Shown: positions 35,428 to 44,395 of the stretch, in pieces
Position numbering within the stretch: the first letter of the stretch is position 1
Layout of the letters: every line of letters starts with the position of its first letter
NCBI GenBank assembly: GCA_958443615.1
Contig: CAUCLI010000001.1
Span: forward strand, 62,001-126,000
Direction: 5' to 3'
DNA from: an uncultured Collinsella sp.
GTDB taxonomy: Bacteria; Actinomycetota; Coriobacteriia; Coriobacteriales; Coriobacteriaceae
Length of the DNA: 64,000 nt
The notes under the pieces: model-generated
Database searches by the model: none
Told to the model about the DNA's origin: nothing
Seen by the model: the letters and a program-made list of their open reading frames with translations, nothing else
Translations under genes and position numbers: made by a program

Positions 35428-35459
35428 AGCTCGGGAGTCGAAAGGCTCCCGAGCTTTTT
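35428..35459 (+). terminator. Terminator of the initiator tRNA gene
   Basis: AGCTCGGGAG and CTCCCGAGCT form a perfect 10-bp stem followed by TTTTT. Confidence 0.94.
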
Positions 35460-35524
35460 GCGCATGCGCCACCCGAGTGTCTCTTGGCCGCCGCGATAAA
35501 GGCCCTCGATCATTCCCATGAAAA

Positions 35525-35557
35525 CGACAATGTCGCGACAGGAAAACGACATTGTCG
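35525..35557. promoter_or_regulatory. Twin palindromic sites upstream of the adhesin gene
   Basis: CGACAATGTCG (35525-35535) and CGACATTGTCG (35547-35557) are near-perfect 11-bp palindromes and reverse complements of each other, centred 22 bp apart (about two helical turns). A further ATTGTCGC follows. This looks like a pair of operator sites 190-225 nt before the adhesin start. The regulator is unknown. Confidence 0.45.
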
Positions 35558-35672
35558 CATTGTCGCAGACCCTGATGCCCCGCGCCGGATCGCCCCATCC
35601 TTCGTGGTCCCGTCCCATGCCCGCTCGTAAAATCCGACCCAGGGTATCAAGGCCGTGTGTTACAGTTGCTAG

Positions 35673-35717
35673 TTAGTTAATGGACATATGACTACTAACT
35701 ATACAATTATCTAGATA
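35673..35717 (+). promoter_or_regulatory. AT-rich promoter region of the adhesin gene
   Basis: TAGTTAGT and ACTAACTA form an 8-bp inverted repeat, immediately followed by TATACAAT, a plausible -10. The region is strikingly AT-rich compared with its surroundings. The exact start of transcription cannot be fixed. Confidence 0.4.
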
Positions 35718-35749
35718 ATAAGGCCATTTTTCCCGACGGAGAATCGAAT

Positions 35750-38700
35750 ATGCCCCTCGCATCAAACGCACCATCAAAGCAGATCAAGATGCACCGTATC
35801 GCGGCGCTTGCCGGCGCCATGGCCGTGGCCGTCGCGATCCTTTCCCCTATGCCTGCGTCCGCCTGGTCCCGTGCGAAGGCCCTGACCCCCGAAATTCTCG
35901 AGAAGCATGAGGTCAAGGACGCGATTTCTCCCCGCGGCATTCATGTTGACCTACATGACTACTGGATCGCCGGCGAAGATCGGGAGGACAAGGTCAACCC
36001 CAGCGGTTACAGGTCGATGGGTATCAACAACGTCGCCGGCGATCAGAAGCAGCTGATCTTCGGCAACAATGCCAAGGGCGGCATCAACCAGTGGACGGGA
36101 AGCTCCAGGCCGTACACCGGAATCGTCGAGGCGAGCCTCGGTGGGGATGGATATCCGTGCCTCGCTGCGGGCAACCGGTATCTCGAGGGCAACAAGACGG
36201 AGCTGACGGTTCCACAGTCGCTCAAGTACCTGTTCGACGGTTCGGAATTCGACGGCAAACGTTCCCACTTGGATGCGACCGGCCTCCTCCGACTTGATTC
36301 CGAGGGGTATTACTACTACGACAGCCAGCGGAATTTCGCGGCGTATAACGCCGATTCCAACTCCTTCACCCTGTATGACGAAGGGGCCGTGGTGGGAGGC
36401 GGTCGCGACAAGCAGACCGGTCAATTCTTTCCCTTCAACACTGCCGCCCAGGTATTCAAAGACGAGCTCGATGGGAAACTCCGGACGGAGAAGTACTCGA
36501 CGCACGGACACATGAGGCACTACTTCGGGCTGGCGATGTCCGCGAACTTCATGCAGCCTGAGAACGGCAAGACGAAGAGCGGGAAGAACATGGTCTTCGA
36601 GTTTGCCGGCGACGATGATGTCTGGGTGTTCATCGACGGCGTGCTCGTGGGCGACGTGGGCGGTGTCCACGACCGCACGGGCCTTAAGATCGACTTTGCG
36701 ACGGGTGAGGTGTATACGTACGACGGGAGCTCGACGGGATCCCCCAGCACGCATTACAACCCGACCACCATCAAGGACATGTTTCGCCGCGCGCAGGGTG
36801 ACGCATTCGACCCCTCCCAGTTCAAAGGCGATTCGTTCAGCGACGGAACGTACCACACGCTCCAGTTCTATTATCTTGAGCGGGGCAACGCGAACTCGAA
36901 CCTCGCGCTGAAGTTCAACCTCGTCACGGTGGCGGAAAGCACCATGACCAAAGTAGACCAGCTCGGCAAGCCCGTTGAGGACGCGCGCTTCGACCTGTAC
37001 GCGACCGATGAGACGTACGAGGTCGCGCCAGGCGCCCGTCCCGTCGCGACGGGAACGACCGACCGTCTGGGCGGTTTCTCGTTCAAGGGCGCGGACGGCA
37101 AGCCCCTCAACTTCATGGAGTTGTATCACCGCGACGGTACCGAGCACTACGTTCTGCGCGAGACATCGGCTCCCTCGGGTTACCGCAAAACCCCCGAAGG
37201 CAAGCTCAAATTCGTCATGAGTGAGGTCGAGAAAACGCTCGGATTCCTGTTTTCGGACAACTACTGGGAGTCCGGGGTCTTCGCGCGCCCCGAGCAGCAG
37301 CTGACCATCGAGGGGGACACGGTATGGGGGGCGGCGGGCTCCGACGGCGGCATGGATCCCCATCTTGTCGACGAGGGCACGGTCTTCGCGGTCATCTTCC
37401 GGCAAGTCACTGAGAAGGGTCGGAGCTCCTGGCGGGCGATGAGCGGCTCGACGGCGGATGGCTGGAAGGCATCCGGTGCGGCGCCCGCGAGCGTGGCCGA
37501 CCTTCGTGACGCGCAGATGTACGTGTTCGAGGACGTCGACAAAGACGGTAAGTACGAGCTCGATATGCGGGATATGCCGGGCAATCCCGAGAACTACTAC
37601 ATGATGACCGGCGATGAGTCCCGAGCCGAGTATTCGGTCGGCTTCTATTACACCGAGCTGGGCCGCGATGGCGCGTTCGACAAGGGAAAAATCGATGCGA
37701 GCAACACGTTCCGCTTGGACGGAGGGCAGTTCTCCCGCCAGACGGCGGCGAATCTGTACGTGACGGACGTCAAACAGCTGTTGGGTGTGCAGAAAGTCGA
37801 CGACGACGGGGCCCCGGTGAACGGAGCGCGCTTCGGCGTGTATCCCGCCGGGTCCATGATCGATGCCGACGGCCGTTTGGAGCCCGCTCCGCAGGCGAAG
37901 CCGGTGGCCGAGGGTGTGACCGAGGACCATGGGGAGACTTCGATCGTCGAGGGAAAGGGCCTGTGCTACCTCGGCCCGTTCGACCCGGGTGCGTACTACC
38001 TCGTGGAGATGGGGGCGCCTCCGGGCTATGTGAGGAATGAGTCGGCGACGCGCGTGCTCGTGGATGCCCAGGGCGTCCACGTGGACACCGGCGATGCCGA
38101 CGACGGCGTGAGCGCGATGGTGAGCATGGGCTCCTTGGTGGATTCCATGGCGTCTTTCGCGGCCAAGGACGATACCGACATGACGCTGCACGACGTGATC
38201 GCCTCGTGTAAAACGGCCCGTTCCGACCAAGTGGTCGTGGGACCCGACGGAACCGTCTCGATCGCCTGGTCGGAGGACGCCGATCCGTCGGATGATATCT
38301 GGATGACGTACGGCGCGAGCGACAAGGTGCTCGACTATGGCCCCGATATGGGCAAGGATGCCCCGCTCGAAACGCGCGGAATGATCGCGTACCGCGTGTG
38401 CGAGGGGCTCGCCATGTGCGGCGTGCGTCAAAACACCGCGTACGGACCGGGAGGCCCTGCGCAGGACGCCGCCCGCTACGGGGTCTCGCGCTGGGAGAAT
38501 CTGGGAGGTCGCGACCTGACGTCTCTGTACACGGGGGCGACTTGCGTCGTGGTGGAGAATCGACGCGTGGCCTCCCTCGCGGTGACAAAGCGCGTCGAAC
38601 TTGCCGAGGAAATGACCGGTCCCACCGAGCCGGATGGCAACGGCGGTCGGGTATCGACCCTCGACCAGCAGGAATTCACGCTTAGATTCGAATTGAAACA

Positions 38701-41638
38701 TGGGGGAAAGCCGCTCTCCGGCGTATACGCAATCGCGCTCTACGAGCAGACCGACGCCGGGCGCGTGCGCATCGACGATGGCGATCGGACGCTGCAGCTC
38801 AATGCCGGAGGTGAGGGCAGCGTTGAAATCTCGGGCGGCCAGACCGTCGAAGTGTACGGCCTGCCCGCAGGCGCGTCGTATCGCGTCTTTGAGCCCGAGG
38901 ACGCCATGCCGCCCGGGTTCACCCAAAAGGACGCCATGGGTGGCGAGGGCGAGATCAAGGAGGGCGAGACCCAGCAGGTTTCGTTCACCAACATCTACCG
39001 TGCCATCCCCGCGGTGTTGCAGGGGCTCACGGCGTTTCCCGTGGAGAAGGAGTTCTCCCACTGGGGCGTGAGCGATTCTTTCTCCTTCTCGCTCCGCGGG
39101 GTGAACGGCGCTCCCATGCCCGCCGATGCTCAAGAAGGCGTCGCGTGGCTCAAACTGGGAAAGCCTGCCGATGGCGGGGTTTCACGTGGGAGTTTTGGGG
39201 ACATCTCGTATTCCCTGCCGGGCACGTATGCCTATTACATCACCGAGGAGCGCCCCGAGCAGGGGGCGCCGGGTGTGACGTATTCCGATGCCTTGTACCT
39301 GGTCACGGTGACGGTTGTGGAGAACGCCGCCGAGGGGAAGCTCGAGGCGTCGAGCGCCATGCGCTGCGTGCGCGATGATACGGGCGAGCCGGTCCCATCG
39401 CGACCGGGCGCGGGGCCCGCGCGCTTTGTGAACGGGTTCGAGGCCGAGAAGGTGGGCTTCGCCCCGGCCGCCCGCAAGGAATACGTGGACCACGTGGGCT
39501 CGCGTCCGCTCGGGGACGATATGTTCAGGTTCGTCGTGGAGGTCCCCGCGGGGGCTCCCATTCCGAGTGAGGACGGAGAGCCGAAGAGGGCTTCCGAGGA
39601 CATGACGTTCGAGTTGGGCAACAAGGGTTCGACCATCCAGGCCCGCCAAGCGTGGTTCACCGGCGAGGACGTCGGCAAGACATATGAATATACCTTCTAC
39701 GAGAAATTGCCCGCTGCCGCGACGGATGCCCCTCATGTCGCAGGTGGCGTGACGTACGACCCCGTGCGCTATCGCGCCATAGTCGCGGTGAGCGCCGACG
39801 ACACGTCGGGTCCGGCGAAGGTGAAGCTCGACATCGCGTATCGCGAGCTGAATGCCGACGGCTTCTTGGGCGAGCAGGTGGCGGAGCCCGTGTTCCGCAA
39901 CGAGTTCAGGGCGTCAGCCGCAGCGGGCGTGGATATCGCCGGTGCGAAATTCCTGCAGGGCAGGGAATTCCTGGAGCAGGATTCGTTTGCTTTCGAGTTG
40001 ACCGCGGCGGATGCCGCCACGTCGACGGCGATCGCCGATGGGTCCGTCGTCTTAGCGCCGGCCTCGGCGGACGGGGCTCCGATCGAGCGCCTCGAGCAGC
40101 GCGTGACGGCCTCCTCGCCCATAATCGATGGCGATGGGCGGGCTTTCGCATTCGAGGGGATCGCGTTCAACCGCGTGGGCACGTATCGCTTCGCGGTGAG
40201 CGAGATGCTGCCGCAGGGTTCGGGCGGGACCGTGAACGGGGTCGCGTTCGACCGCCACACGTCCATCGTAACCGTTGCGGTCAAAGAGGACCCTGCCACC
40301 GCGGAGACCTCGCCGCGCCTTGCGGCGACGGTGACCTATGAGAACGGATCTTCGTCTCAGGCGCGCGACCGCGTCGAGTTCACCAACGTGTATCGCGCGT
40401 ATTGCGTGAGCGATGGAATCTCGCTGACGGTGATCAAGACCATGGATGGCAGGGAGCTCAAGGCGGGCGACTTCTCATTCAGGATCGATGGTGCGGATCC
40501 CGCCTCGCAGGCGAAGCTCCTGAACGCGAGCGATCGAAGCTTTGAGAATTCCAAACCCGGGGCGTCGGGTGCCGCATCTATGTCCGGCAAACTTTCCGAC
40601 CTGCTCTTCACGCAAGACGATGCGGGCAAGACCTTCTCGTATGAGATACGGGAAGATGTGCCCGAGGGTGTGGACGTCGCGAATCCCTCAAGGGGAGGGG
40701 TGGTGTACGACCTGTCTCGCTTTGTGATGGAGGTCGCGCCGAAGGACAAGGGTGACGGGACCATGTCGGTCTCCGCGCGCGTGTTCCGCACGCATGAGGC
40801 GGACGGAGGCGCCTGCGGCCCCATTCTCTTGGGGACCTTCGATGGCGCGGGCGGTGACCGTCCGAGCGTCGCGTTCGCGAACAGCTACGCGCCGGCGCCC
40901 GTGACGGTCGCGGACGGTTGGGTTTCGTTCGCGAAGCGGCTCGAGGGTCGCCCATGGGATGAGGGCGATGCGTTCGAGTTCGCGATGGAGCGCGTGTCTT
41001 ACCGGGAGAGCGAGGGCGCCCCCGCTCAAGACAGCGGTCCCGCGTTCGACGCCATGCCTCTTCCTGGGCGCGCGAGGGCGACGAGCGGGAACGCCCCGTA
41101 TGAGGGCGATGACGCCATGCGCGTCTTCTCCTTCGGCGAGATGACGTTTTATGCACCGGGCGTGTATAGCTACAAGGTGAGCGAGGTCGTTCCGGCTCAG
41201 GACGCGGTGCTTCCCGGCTTGACGTACAGCGATGCCGTCGCCATGGTGAGCGTCACGGTTGTAGATGCGGGGAGTGGGCGCATGGTTGCCTACGTCGACG
41301 TCGCGGGCGTCGGAGAGGACGAGCTCGCGACGTTCGTGAACGTCTATGAGTCGGTCGAGGAGGCCGGGCCAGACCCGCAGCCCGATCCCGGCCCCGACCC
41401 CGAGGGTCCCGGCGCGGGAGATGCCGATCAGGGTGAGACGCCGAATCCCGATGGGCCTGCCGGTGGTAAACCCGGAGAGCTGGAGCCTGATTACCCTCAC
41501 GATCCGGGCGATTCGGGTGACGGAGAGCGCCTGCCGCAGTCCGGTGACGAGCTCGGCCAGGCGGCGGCGATGGTTGGATGCGCGTCGCTCACCATACTCG
41601 GCGCCGCGGCTATCGGCAAACGCCTGAGGGGGCGCTAG
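35750..41638 (+). CDS. Giant cell-wall-anchored adhesin with fibro-slime and SpaA/FctA-type domains
   Basis: A 1962-residue surface protein. A Sec signal peptide (~1-38, cut after ASA) leads to a fibro-slime-like domain (~60-390) with FEFAGDDDVWVFIDGVLVGD near 283 and YHTLQFYYLERGNANSNLAL near 368. Two SpaA/Cna-B-like pilin domains start near 398 and 672, and another Ig-like block at ~942-1085. Five FctA/Spy0128-like repeats start near 1091, 1234, 1393, 1553 and 1720. Each repeat has a conserved Tyr/Phe-x-x-x-x-x-Glu strand (YAYYITEERP, YEYTFYEKLP, YRFAVSEMLP, FSYEIREDVP, YSYKVSEVVP) of the kind that supplies the isopeptide-forming Glu. A Pro/Asp/Gly wall-spanning stretch, the sortase signal LPQSG near 1928, a membrane helix and the tail KRLRGR end it. 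No sortase or other pilin gene is nearby. It probably binds host glycans or protein, or forms a stalk. Confidence 0.92.
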   Translation: MPLASNAPSKQIKMHRIAALAGAMAVAVAILSPMPASAWSRAKALTPEILEKHEVKDAISPRGIHVDLHDYWIAGEDREDKVNPSGYRSMGINNVAGDQKQLIFGNNAKGGINQWTGSSRPYTGIVEASLGGDGYPCLAAGNRYLEGNKTELTVPQSLKYLFDGSEFDGKRSHLDATGLLRLDSEGYYYYDSQRNFAAYNADSNSFTLYDEGAVVGGGRDKQTGQFFPFNTAAQVFKDELDGKLRTEKYSTHGHMRHYFGLAMSANFMQPENGKTKSGKNMVFEFAGDDDVWVFIDGVLVGDVGGVHDRTGLKIDFATGEVYTYDGSSTGSPSTHYNPTTIKDMFRRAQGDAFDPSQFKGDSFSDGTYHTLQFYYLERGNANSNLALKFNLVTVAESTMTKVDQLGKPVEDARFDLYATDETYEVAPGARPVATGTTDRLGGFSFKGADGKPLNFMELYHRDGTEHYVLRETSAPSGYRKTPEGKLKFVMSEVEKTLGFLFSDNYWESGVFARPEQQLTIEGDTVWGAAGSDGGMDPHLVDEGTVFAVIFRQVTEKGRSSWRAMSGSTADGWKASGAAPASVADLRDAQMYVFEDVDKDGKYELDMRDMPGNPENYYMMTGDESRAEYSVGFYYTELGRDGAFDKGKIDASNTFRLDGGQFSRQTAANLYVTDVKQLLGVQKVDDDGAPVNGARFGVYPAGSMIDADGRLEPAPQAKPVAEGVTEDHGETSIVEGKGLCYLGPFDPGAYYLVEMGAPPGYVRNESATRVLVDAQGVHVDTGDADDGVSAMVSMGSLVDSMASFAAKDDTDMTLHDVIASCKTARSDQVVVGPDGTVSIAWSEDADPSDDIWMTYGASDKVLDYGPDMGKDAPLETRGMIAYRVCEGLAMCGVRQNTAYGPGGPAQDAARYGVSRWENLGGRDLTSLYTGATCVVVENRRVASLAVTKRVELAEEMTGPTEPDGNGGRVSTLDQQEFTLRFELKHGGKPLSGVYAIALYEQTDAGRVRIDDGDRTLQLNAGGEGSVEISGGQTVEVYGLPAGASYRVFEPEDAMPPGFTQKDAMGGEGEIKEGETQQVSFTNIYRAIPAVLQGLTAFPVEKEFSHWGVSDSFSFSLRGVNGAPMPADAQEGVAWLKLGKPADGGVSRGSFGDISYSLPGTYAYYITEERPEQGAPGVTYSDALYLVTVTVVENAAEGKLEASSAMRCVRDDTGEPVPSRPGAGPARFVNGFEAEKVGFAPAARKEYVDHVGSRPLGDDMFRFVVEVPAGAPIPSEDGEPKRASEDMTFELGNKGSTIQARQAWFTGEDVGKTYEYTFYEKLPAAATDAPHVAGGVTYDPVRYRAIVAVSADDTSGPAKVKLDIAYRELNADGFLGEQVAEPVFRNEFRASAAAGVDIAGAKFLQGREFLEQDSFAFELTAADAATSTAIADGSVVLAPASADGAPIERLEQRVTASSPIIDGDGRAFAFEGIAFNRVGTYRFAVSEMLPQGSGGTVNGVAFDRHTSIVTVAVKEDPATAETSPRLAATVTYENGSSSQARDRVEFTNVYRAYCVSDGISLTVIKTMDGRELKAGDFSFRIDGADPASQAKLLNASDRSFENSKPGASGAASMSGKLSDLLFTQDDAGKTFSYEIREDVPEGVDVANPSRGGVVYDLSRFVMEVAPKDKGDGTMSVSARVFRTHEADGGACGPILLGTFDGAGGDRPSVAFANSYAPAPVTVADGWVSFAKRLEGRPWDEGDAFEFAMERVSYRESEGAPAQDSGPAFDAMPLPGRARATSGNAPYEGDDAMRVFSFGEMTFYAPGVYSYKVSEVVPAQDAVLPGLTYSDAVAMVSVTVVDAGSGRMVAYVDVAGVGEDELATFVNVYESVEEAGPDPQPDPGPDPEGPGAGDADQGETPNPDGPAGGKPGELEPDYPHDPGDSGDGERLPQSGDELGQAAAMVGCASLTILGAAAIGKRLRGR

Positions 41639-42501
41639 GCTCGGCCGTTGCCTTCCCCGTGGACATATGCTCGGACGATGGGGTCGACCTTCGAGACGCC
41701 CCGTCGCCCGAGCTCTTCGATGAGGGGATGTGGCAGGGCACACGCACCTGAGTCCGTATTTTCGAGCAAGGGGGATCGCAGCTCCTCGGGACCGAGGGTC
41801 ACATGCGCCGCTCCGTGCGCAAGCCGCACGCGGACCTGGCGTAGGCCGAGGCCGTGCAGATAGTCCTCGCACGCACGGACCGTGCGGAGCTTCTCGGCGG
41901 TGAGCGCCTCGCCGCAGGGGATGCGCGTCGCCAGGCACGCGCCGGCGGGCAGGTCCCACACCTCGAACCCCCATGTGCGCAGGACCTCGCGCTCCTCGTC
42001 CTTGCGCCAGCCGGTTTCCATAAGGGGCGACCTCACGTCGAGCTCGCGAACGGCACGGGTGCCGGGGCGGTGGTCCCCGGCGTCATCGGCGTTGCTCCCC
42101 TCGAGGACGACGCGCGCACCGAGTTCGCGCGCGGCGTCCACGATGCGCTGGAATCCCAGGCGCTTGCAGTGGTAGCAACGGTCCGCCGGGTTTGCGGCGA
42201 CTTTCGGGTCCGCAAGCGGGTCGGCCTCGATGACGGCAACATGGGCCCCGGCGCGCTCGAATCTCTCCCGTCCGCGCTCGAAGGACTCGCGCTCAGGAGT
42301 GCCTACGAGAGGCGTGTCCAGGTGAATGAGGTGCACGTCGGCAGGCGGCAGCGCGCGGATGCCGACTGCCGCGAGGAAGGTGCTGTCCACCCCGCCTGAG
42401 AACCCGATGGCGACGCTTTCGTACGACCGAAGCAGTTCGATAAGCCGCCGCATCTTCTCGTCGTCATACATTGGTTTTGTTTTATCAAATCTTGTGTTCA
42501 T
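41635..42501 (-). CDS. larE: LarE-type ATP-dependent sacrificial sulfur transferase
   Basis: LarE proteins thiolate the pyridinium precursor of the nickel-pincer cofactor of lactate racemase. The 288-residue PP-loop ATPase has VAIGFSGGVDSTFLA near residue 33, the cysteine region ANPADRCYHCKRLGF, EGSNADDAGDHRPG and ACLATRIPCGEALT, all family hallmarks. No larA, larB or larC is in the window. The start at 42501 (MNTRFDKTKP) lacks a strong ribosome site; a later start at 42471 is possible. Its stop codon overlaps the stop of the adhesin gene on the opposite strand, leaving no room for a terminator. Confidence 0.85.
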   Translation of the reverse strand: MNTRFDKTKPMYDDEKMRRLIELLRSYESVAIGFSGGVDSTFLAAVGIRALPPADVHLIHLDTPLVGTPERESFERGRERFERAGAHVAVIEADPLADPKVAANPADRCYHCKRLGFQRIVDAARELGARVVLEGSNADDAGDHRPGTRAVRELDVRSPLMETGWRKDEEREVLRTWGFEVWDLPAGACLATRIPCGEALTAEKLRTVRACEDYLHGLGLRQVRVRLAHGAAHVTLGPEELRSPLLENTDSGACALPHPLIEELGRRGVSKVDPIVRAYVHGEGNGRA

Positions 42502-42628
42502 GAGAGTCACCGTGCCAATCGACCCAGTACAATACGTCAGAGGGTGGAGTTGGCGTTCCGGCAGCTCGATGAGCACAGCATCGACATGTTTGCGGGGCCC
42601 TCGGCGTCGACGATTCAAGGGGAGAGAC

Positions 42629-43282
42629 ATGAAGCCCATTCAGGCGGTACTTTTTGACATGGACGGCACGCTCGTCGATTCCGAGCGCGTGGGCCAGAAG
42701 GCATGGGCGGCGACGGCTGAGGAGATGGGTTTCGAGATTCCCGATGACCTCGTCCGCGCGTTCATCGGCCGCAACTCGCAATCTTGCCGAGCGATGCTCG
42801 CCGAGCATCTGGGTGGCGACGCCGATTTGGCGAACCGCGTGTTCGATCTGCATGTAGAGCTGTTCCTCAAGTTCGTCGAGACCGACCTCGAGCTCAAGCC
42901 GGGTGCCATCGAGGCTCTCGAGGCCCTGAAGGCCGCGGGATTTCCGCTCGCCATCGCCACCTCGACCGCCCGTGTGCGCGCGTTGCCGCGCTTGGAGCGG
43001 TTCGACATGACGAAGTATTTCGACTCGATCACCTGCGGCGATGAAATCGAGAACGGCAAGCCCGCCCCGGACATCTTCATCGAATCCGCCAGGCGACTCG
43101 GCTACGACCCCGGGCTGTGCGCCGTTATCGAGGATTCCCACAACGGCGTGCGTTCGGGCCACGCCTCGGGTGCTCACGTGTTCATGATTCCGGATATCGT
43201 GGCCCCCACGTCCGAAATCGAGGAGATGTGCGCTGCCGTGCTCCCGAGCCTTCGCGAGCTCCCCGCGGCGATCATGGGATAG
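42629..43282 (+). CDS. HAD superfamily phosphatase, beta-phosphoglucomutase-like
   Basis: A 217-residue HAD hydrolase: motif I VLFDMDGTLVDSE near residue 7, motif II AIATSTARVRALP, the Lys in ENGKPAPDIFIES and the acidic motif CAVIEDSHNGVRSG. The alpha-helical cap inserted after motif I fits subfamily IA phosphatases and beta-phosphoglucomutases. Substrate is unknown. The ATG follows AGGGGAGAG. It diverges from larE; the 127-nt spacer must hold both promoters. Confidence 0.9.
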   Translation: MKPIQAVLFDMDGTLVDSERVGQKAWAATAEEMGFEIPDDLVRAFIGRNSQSCRAMLAEHLGGDADLANRVFDLHVELFLKFVETDLELKPGAIEALEALKAAGFPLAIATSTARVRALPRLERFDMTKYFDSITCGDEIENGKPAPDIFIESARRLGYDPGLCAVIEDSHNGVRSGHASGAHVFMIPDIVAPTSEIEEMCAAVLPSLRELPAAIMG

Positions 43283-43618
43283 CAACAGCTTGAGAAGGCA
43301 GCCTGGCTGATCTTGCTGAACTTTGGCTTTTCGGGCTCGGCTCACAGTATTGGTGGCCACATAATTGGCGGCGCGCGGATGGTCTGGCGCTTGCCGATAC
43401 CGCGGTTAGGCTTTCAAGGGCATTTAGGGCGCCTGGATGAGTTGCCTATCTTTGGTTCGTTCTTATGGCTGGTGGGCCATTCGTCTTGTTGTCTTGAAAA
43501 CGGGTTCTTTGCGTGTCCAGGACGATGTGCTGTAACGACAAGCGTCACGAGGGTCCTAAGAGGGCCGGTGTCGTATTAGATTCAGCGATGGATGCTACGC
43601 GTGGTGTAGTTTGAGGTG
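43283..43618. other. Gene-free convergent gap
   Basis: No supported gene or clear terminator lies between the HAD gene (+) and the TetR gene (-). A short open frame at 43313-43579 lacks a ribosome site and recognisable sequence. TTGTCTTGAAAACGGG at 43491-43506 closely matches a stretch at 27150 inside the 129-bp element, but no flanking arms are evident here. Confidence 0.4.
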
Positions 43619-44296
43619 CTACATCGACGGGGCGGACCTGATGATTCGGGGTTTAAGGGTCTTGCCCACGGCGAGGCGATAGCCATCCGTCATCTGGATT
43701 GTCTGGTCGAGCAAGCGCTCGGCTTCGGTGGTGGAGATACCGACAAGTGACATCGACATTCGGAGGTCTACCGCAAGCAGTTCATCGATCTCACCATCGA
43801 GATATCCAGAGTCGATACAGCGGACCATCTCATTAAAGGCGCCTTGAGAAAGGGTGACGGCAATCTTGAGTTTTGTCATGTCGCAGTCCCCGGATTCGCG
43901 ACTTAAAATCTCCGAGAGCTGTTCATGCTGGACACGCACCTCGTCATCTGATACTTCGGGAAACGTGATGATATCAACGTAGAACCGACGGAGACGTGCG
44001 TTTTTATGCAGGCAATCAACCAGCAGGTACTCTAGGATGCAGTAGGCAAGTGCGGGATTATCTGTAGGAAAGCGGCGTCTAACAGTGTCGCGAAGCGCCT
44101 CTACATAATCATGGTAGATCAAAGCGACCAAGCTGCCTCGATTGCCAAAGTGGTAGCTGATGAGGCCGCGCTGCACCCGTGCTTCGCGGCATATGATTGC
44201 GTCGGATACCGAGGAGACTCCCTGCTCAAAAAAAAGCGCACGAGCGGTGTTTTTGATGGATTCCTTGGTGGCGTTTCCCACCGCATAGGTTCCCAT
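43619..44296 (-). CDS. TetR-family transcriptional regulator
   Basis: A 225-residue regulator with the TetR DNA-binding helix-turn-helix in the first ~60 residues (KESIKNTARALFFEQGVSS, VSDAIICREARVQRGLISYHFGNRGSLVALIYHDY in parts) and a variable helical ligand domain. AAGGAG lies upstream. It is downstream of, and on the same strand as, a transporter/amidohydrolase set, and a 16-bp palindrome overlaps its own promoter. It probably senses the substrate or product of those genes (inference). Confidence 0.9.
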   Translation of the reverse strand: MGTYAVGNATKESIKNTARALFFEQGVSSVSDAIICREARVQRGLISYHFGNRGSLVALIYHDYVEALRDTVRRRFPTDNPALAYCILEYLLVDCLHKNARLRRFYVDIITFPEVSDDEVRVQHEQLSEILSRESGDCDMTKLKIAVTLSQGAFNEMVRCIDSGYLDGEIDELLAVDLRMSMSLVGISTTEAERLLDQTIQMTDGYRLAVGKTLKPRIIRSAPSM

Positions 44297-44311
44297 GTCA
44301 TCTCCTTACAG

Positions 44312-44354
44312 CAACGGGGCGCCGCTTATTGTATAGCAAAGCGACGCCCCGTTG
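44312..44354. promoter_or_regulatory. 16-bp palindrome overlapping the TetR gene promoter
   Basis: Arms at 44312-44327 and 44339-44354 match at 15 of 16 positions with an 11-bp centre. On the minus strand the centre contains TATACAAT, a likely -10. This fits a TetR operator for autoregulation and perhaps control of the neighbouring operon; no T-run follows, so a terminator is less likely. Confidence 0.55.
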
Positions 44355-44395
44355 GCTAAGTCGATACAGCCGTCAGGTTCTTTGTGTCCAATTGC

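Noticed and set aside
35525..35566. Possible CRISPR-like repeats (ATTGTCGC units)
   Set aside because: Only three irregular short units with no spacer structure and no cas genes; twin palindromic operators explain them better.
35951..39133. 1060-codon open frame antisense to the adhesin
   Set aside because: It mirrors the codon positions of the real gene, lacks a ribosome site and gives a low-complexity His/Arg/Val/Leu-rich product; GC-rich third positions produce such shadows.
43313..43579. 88-codon open frame between the HAD and TetR genes
   Set aside because: No ribosome site, no known motif, random-looking composition.
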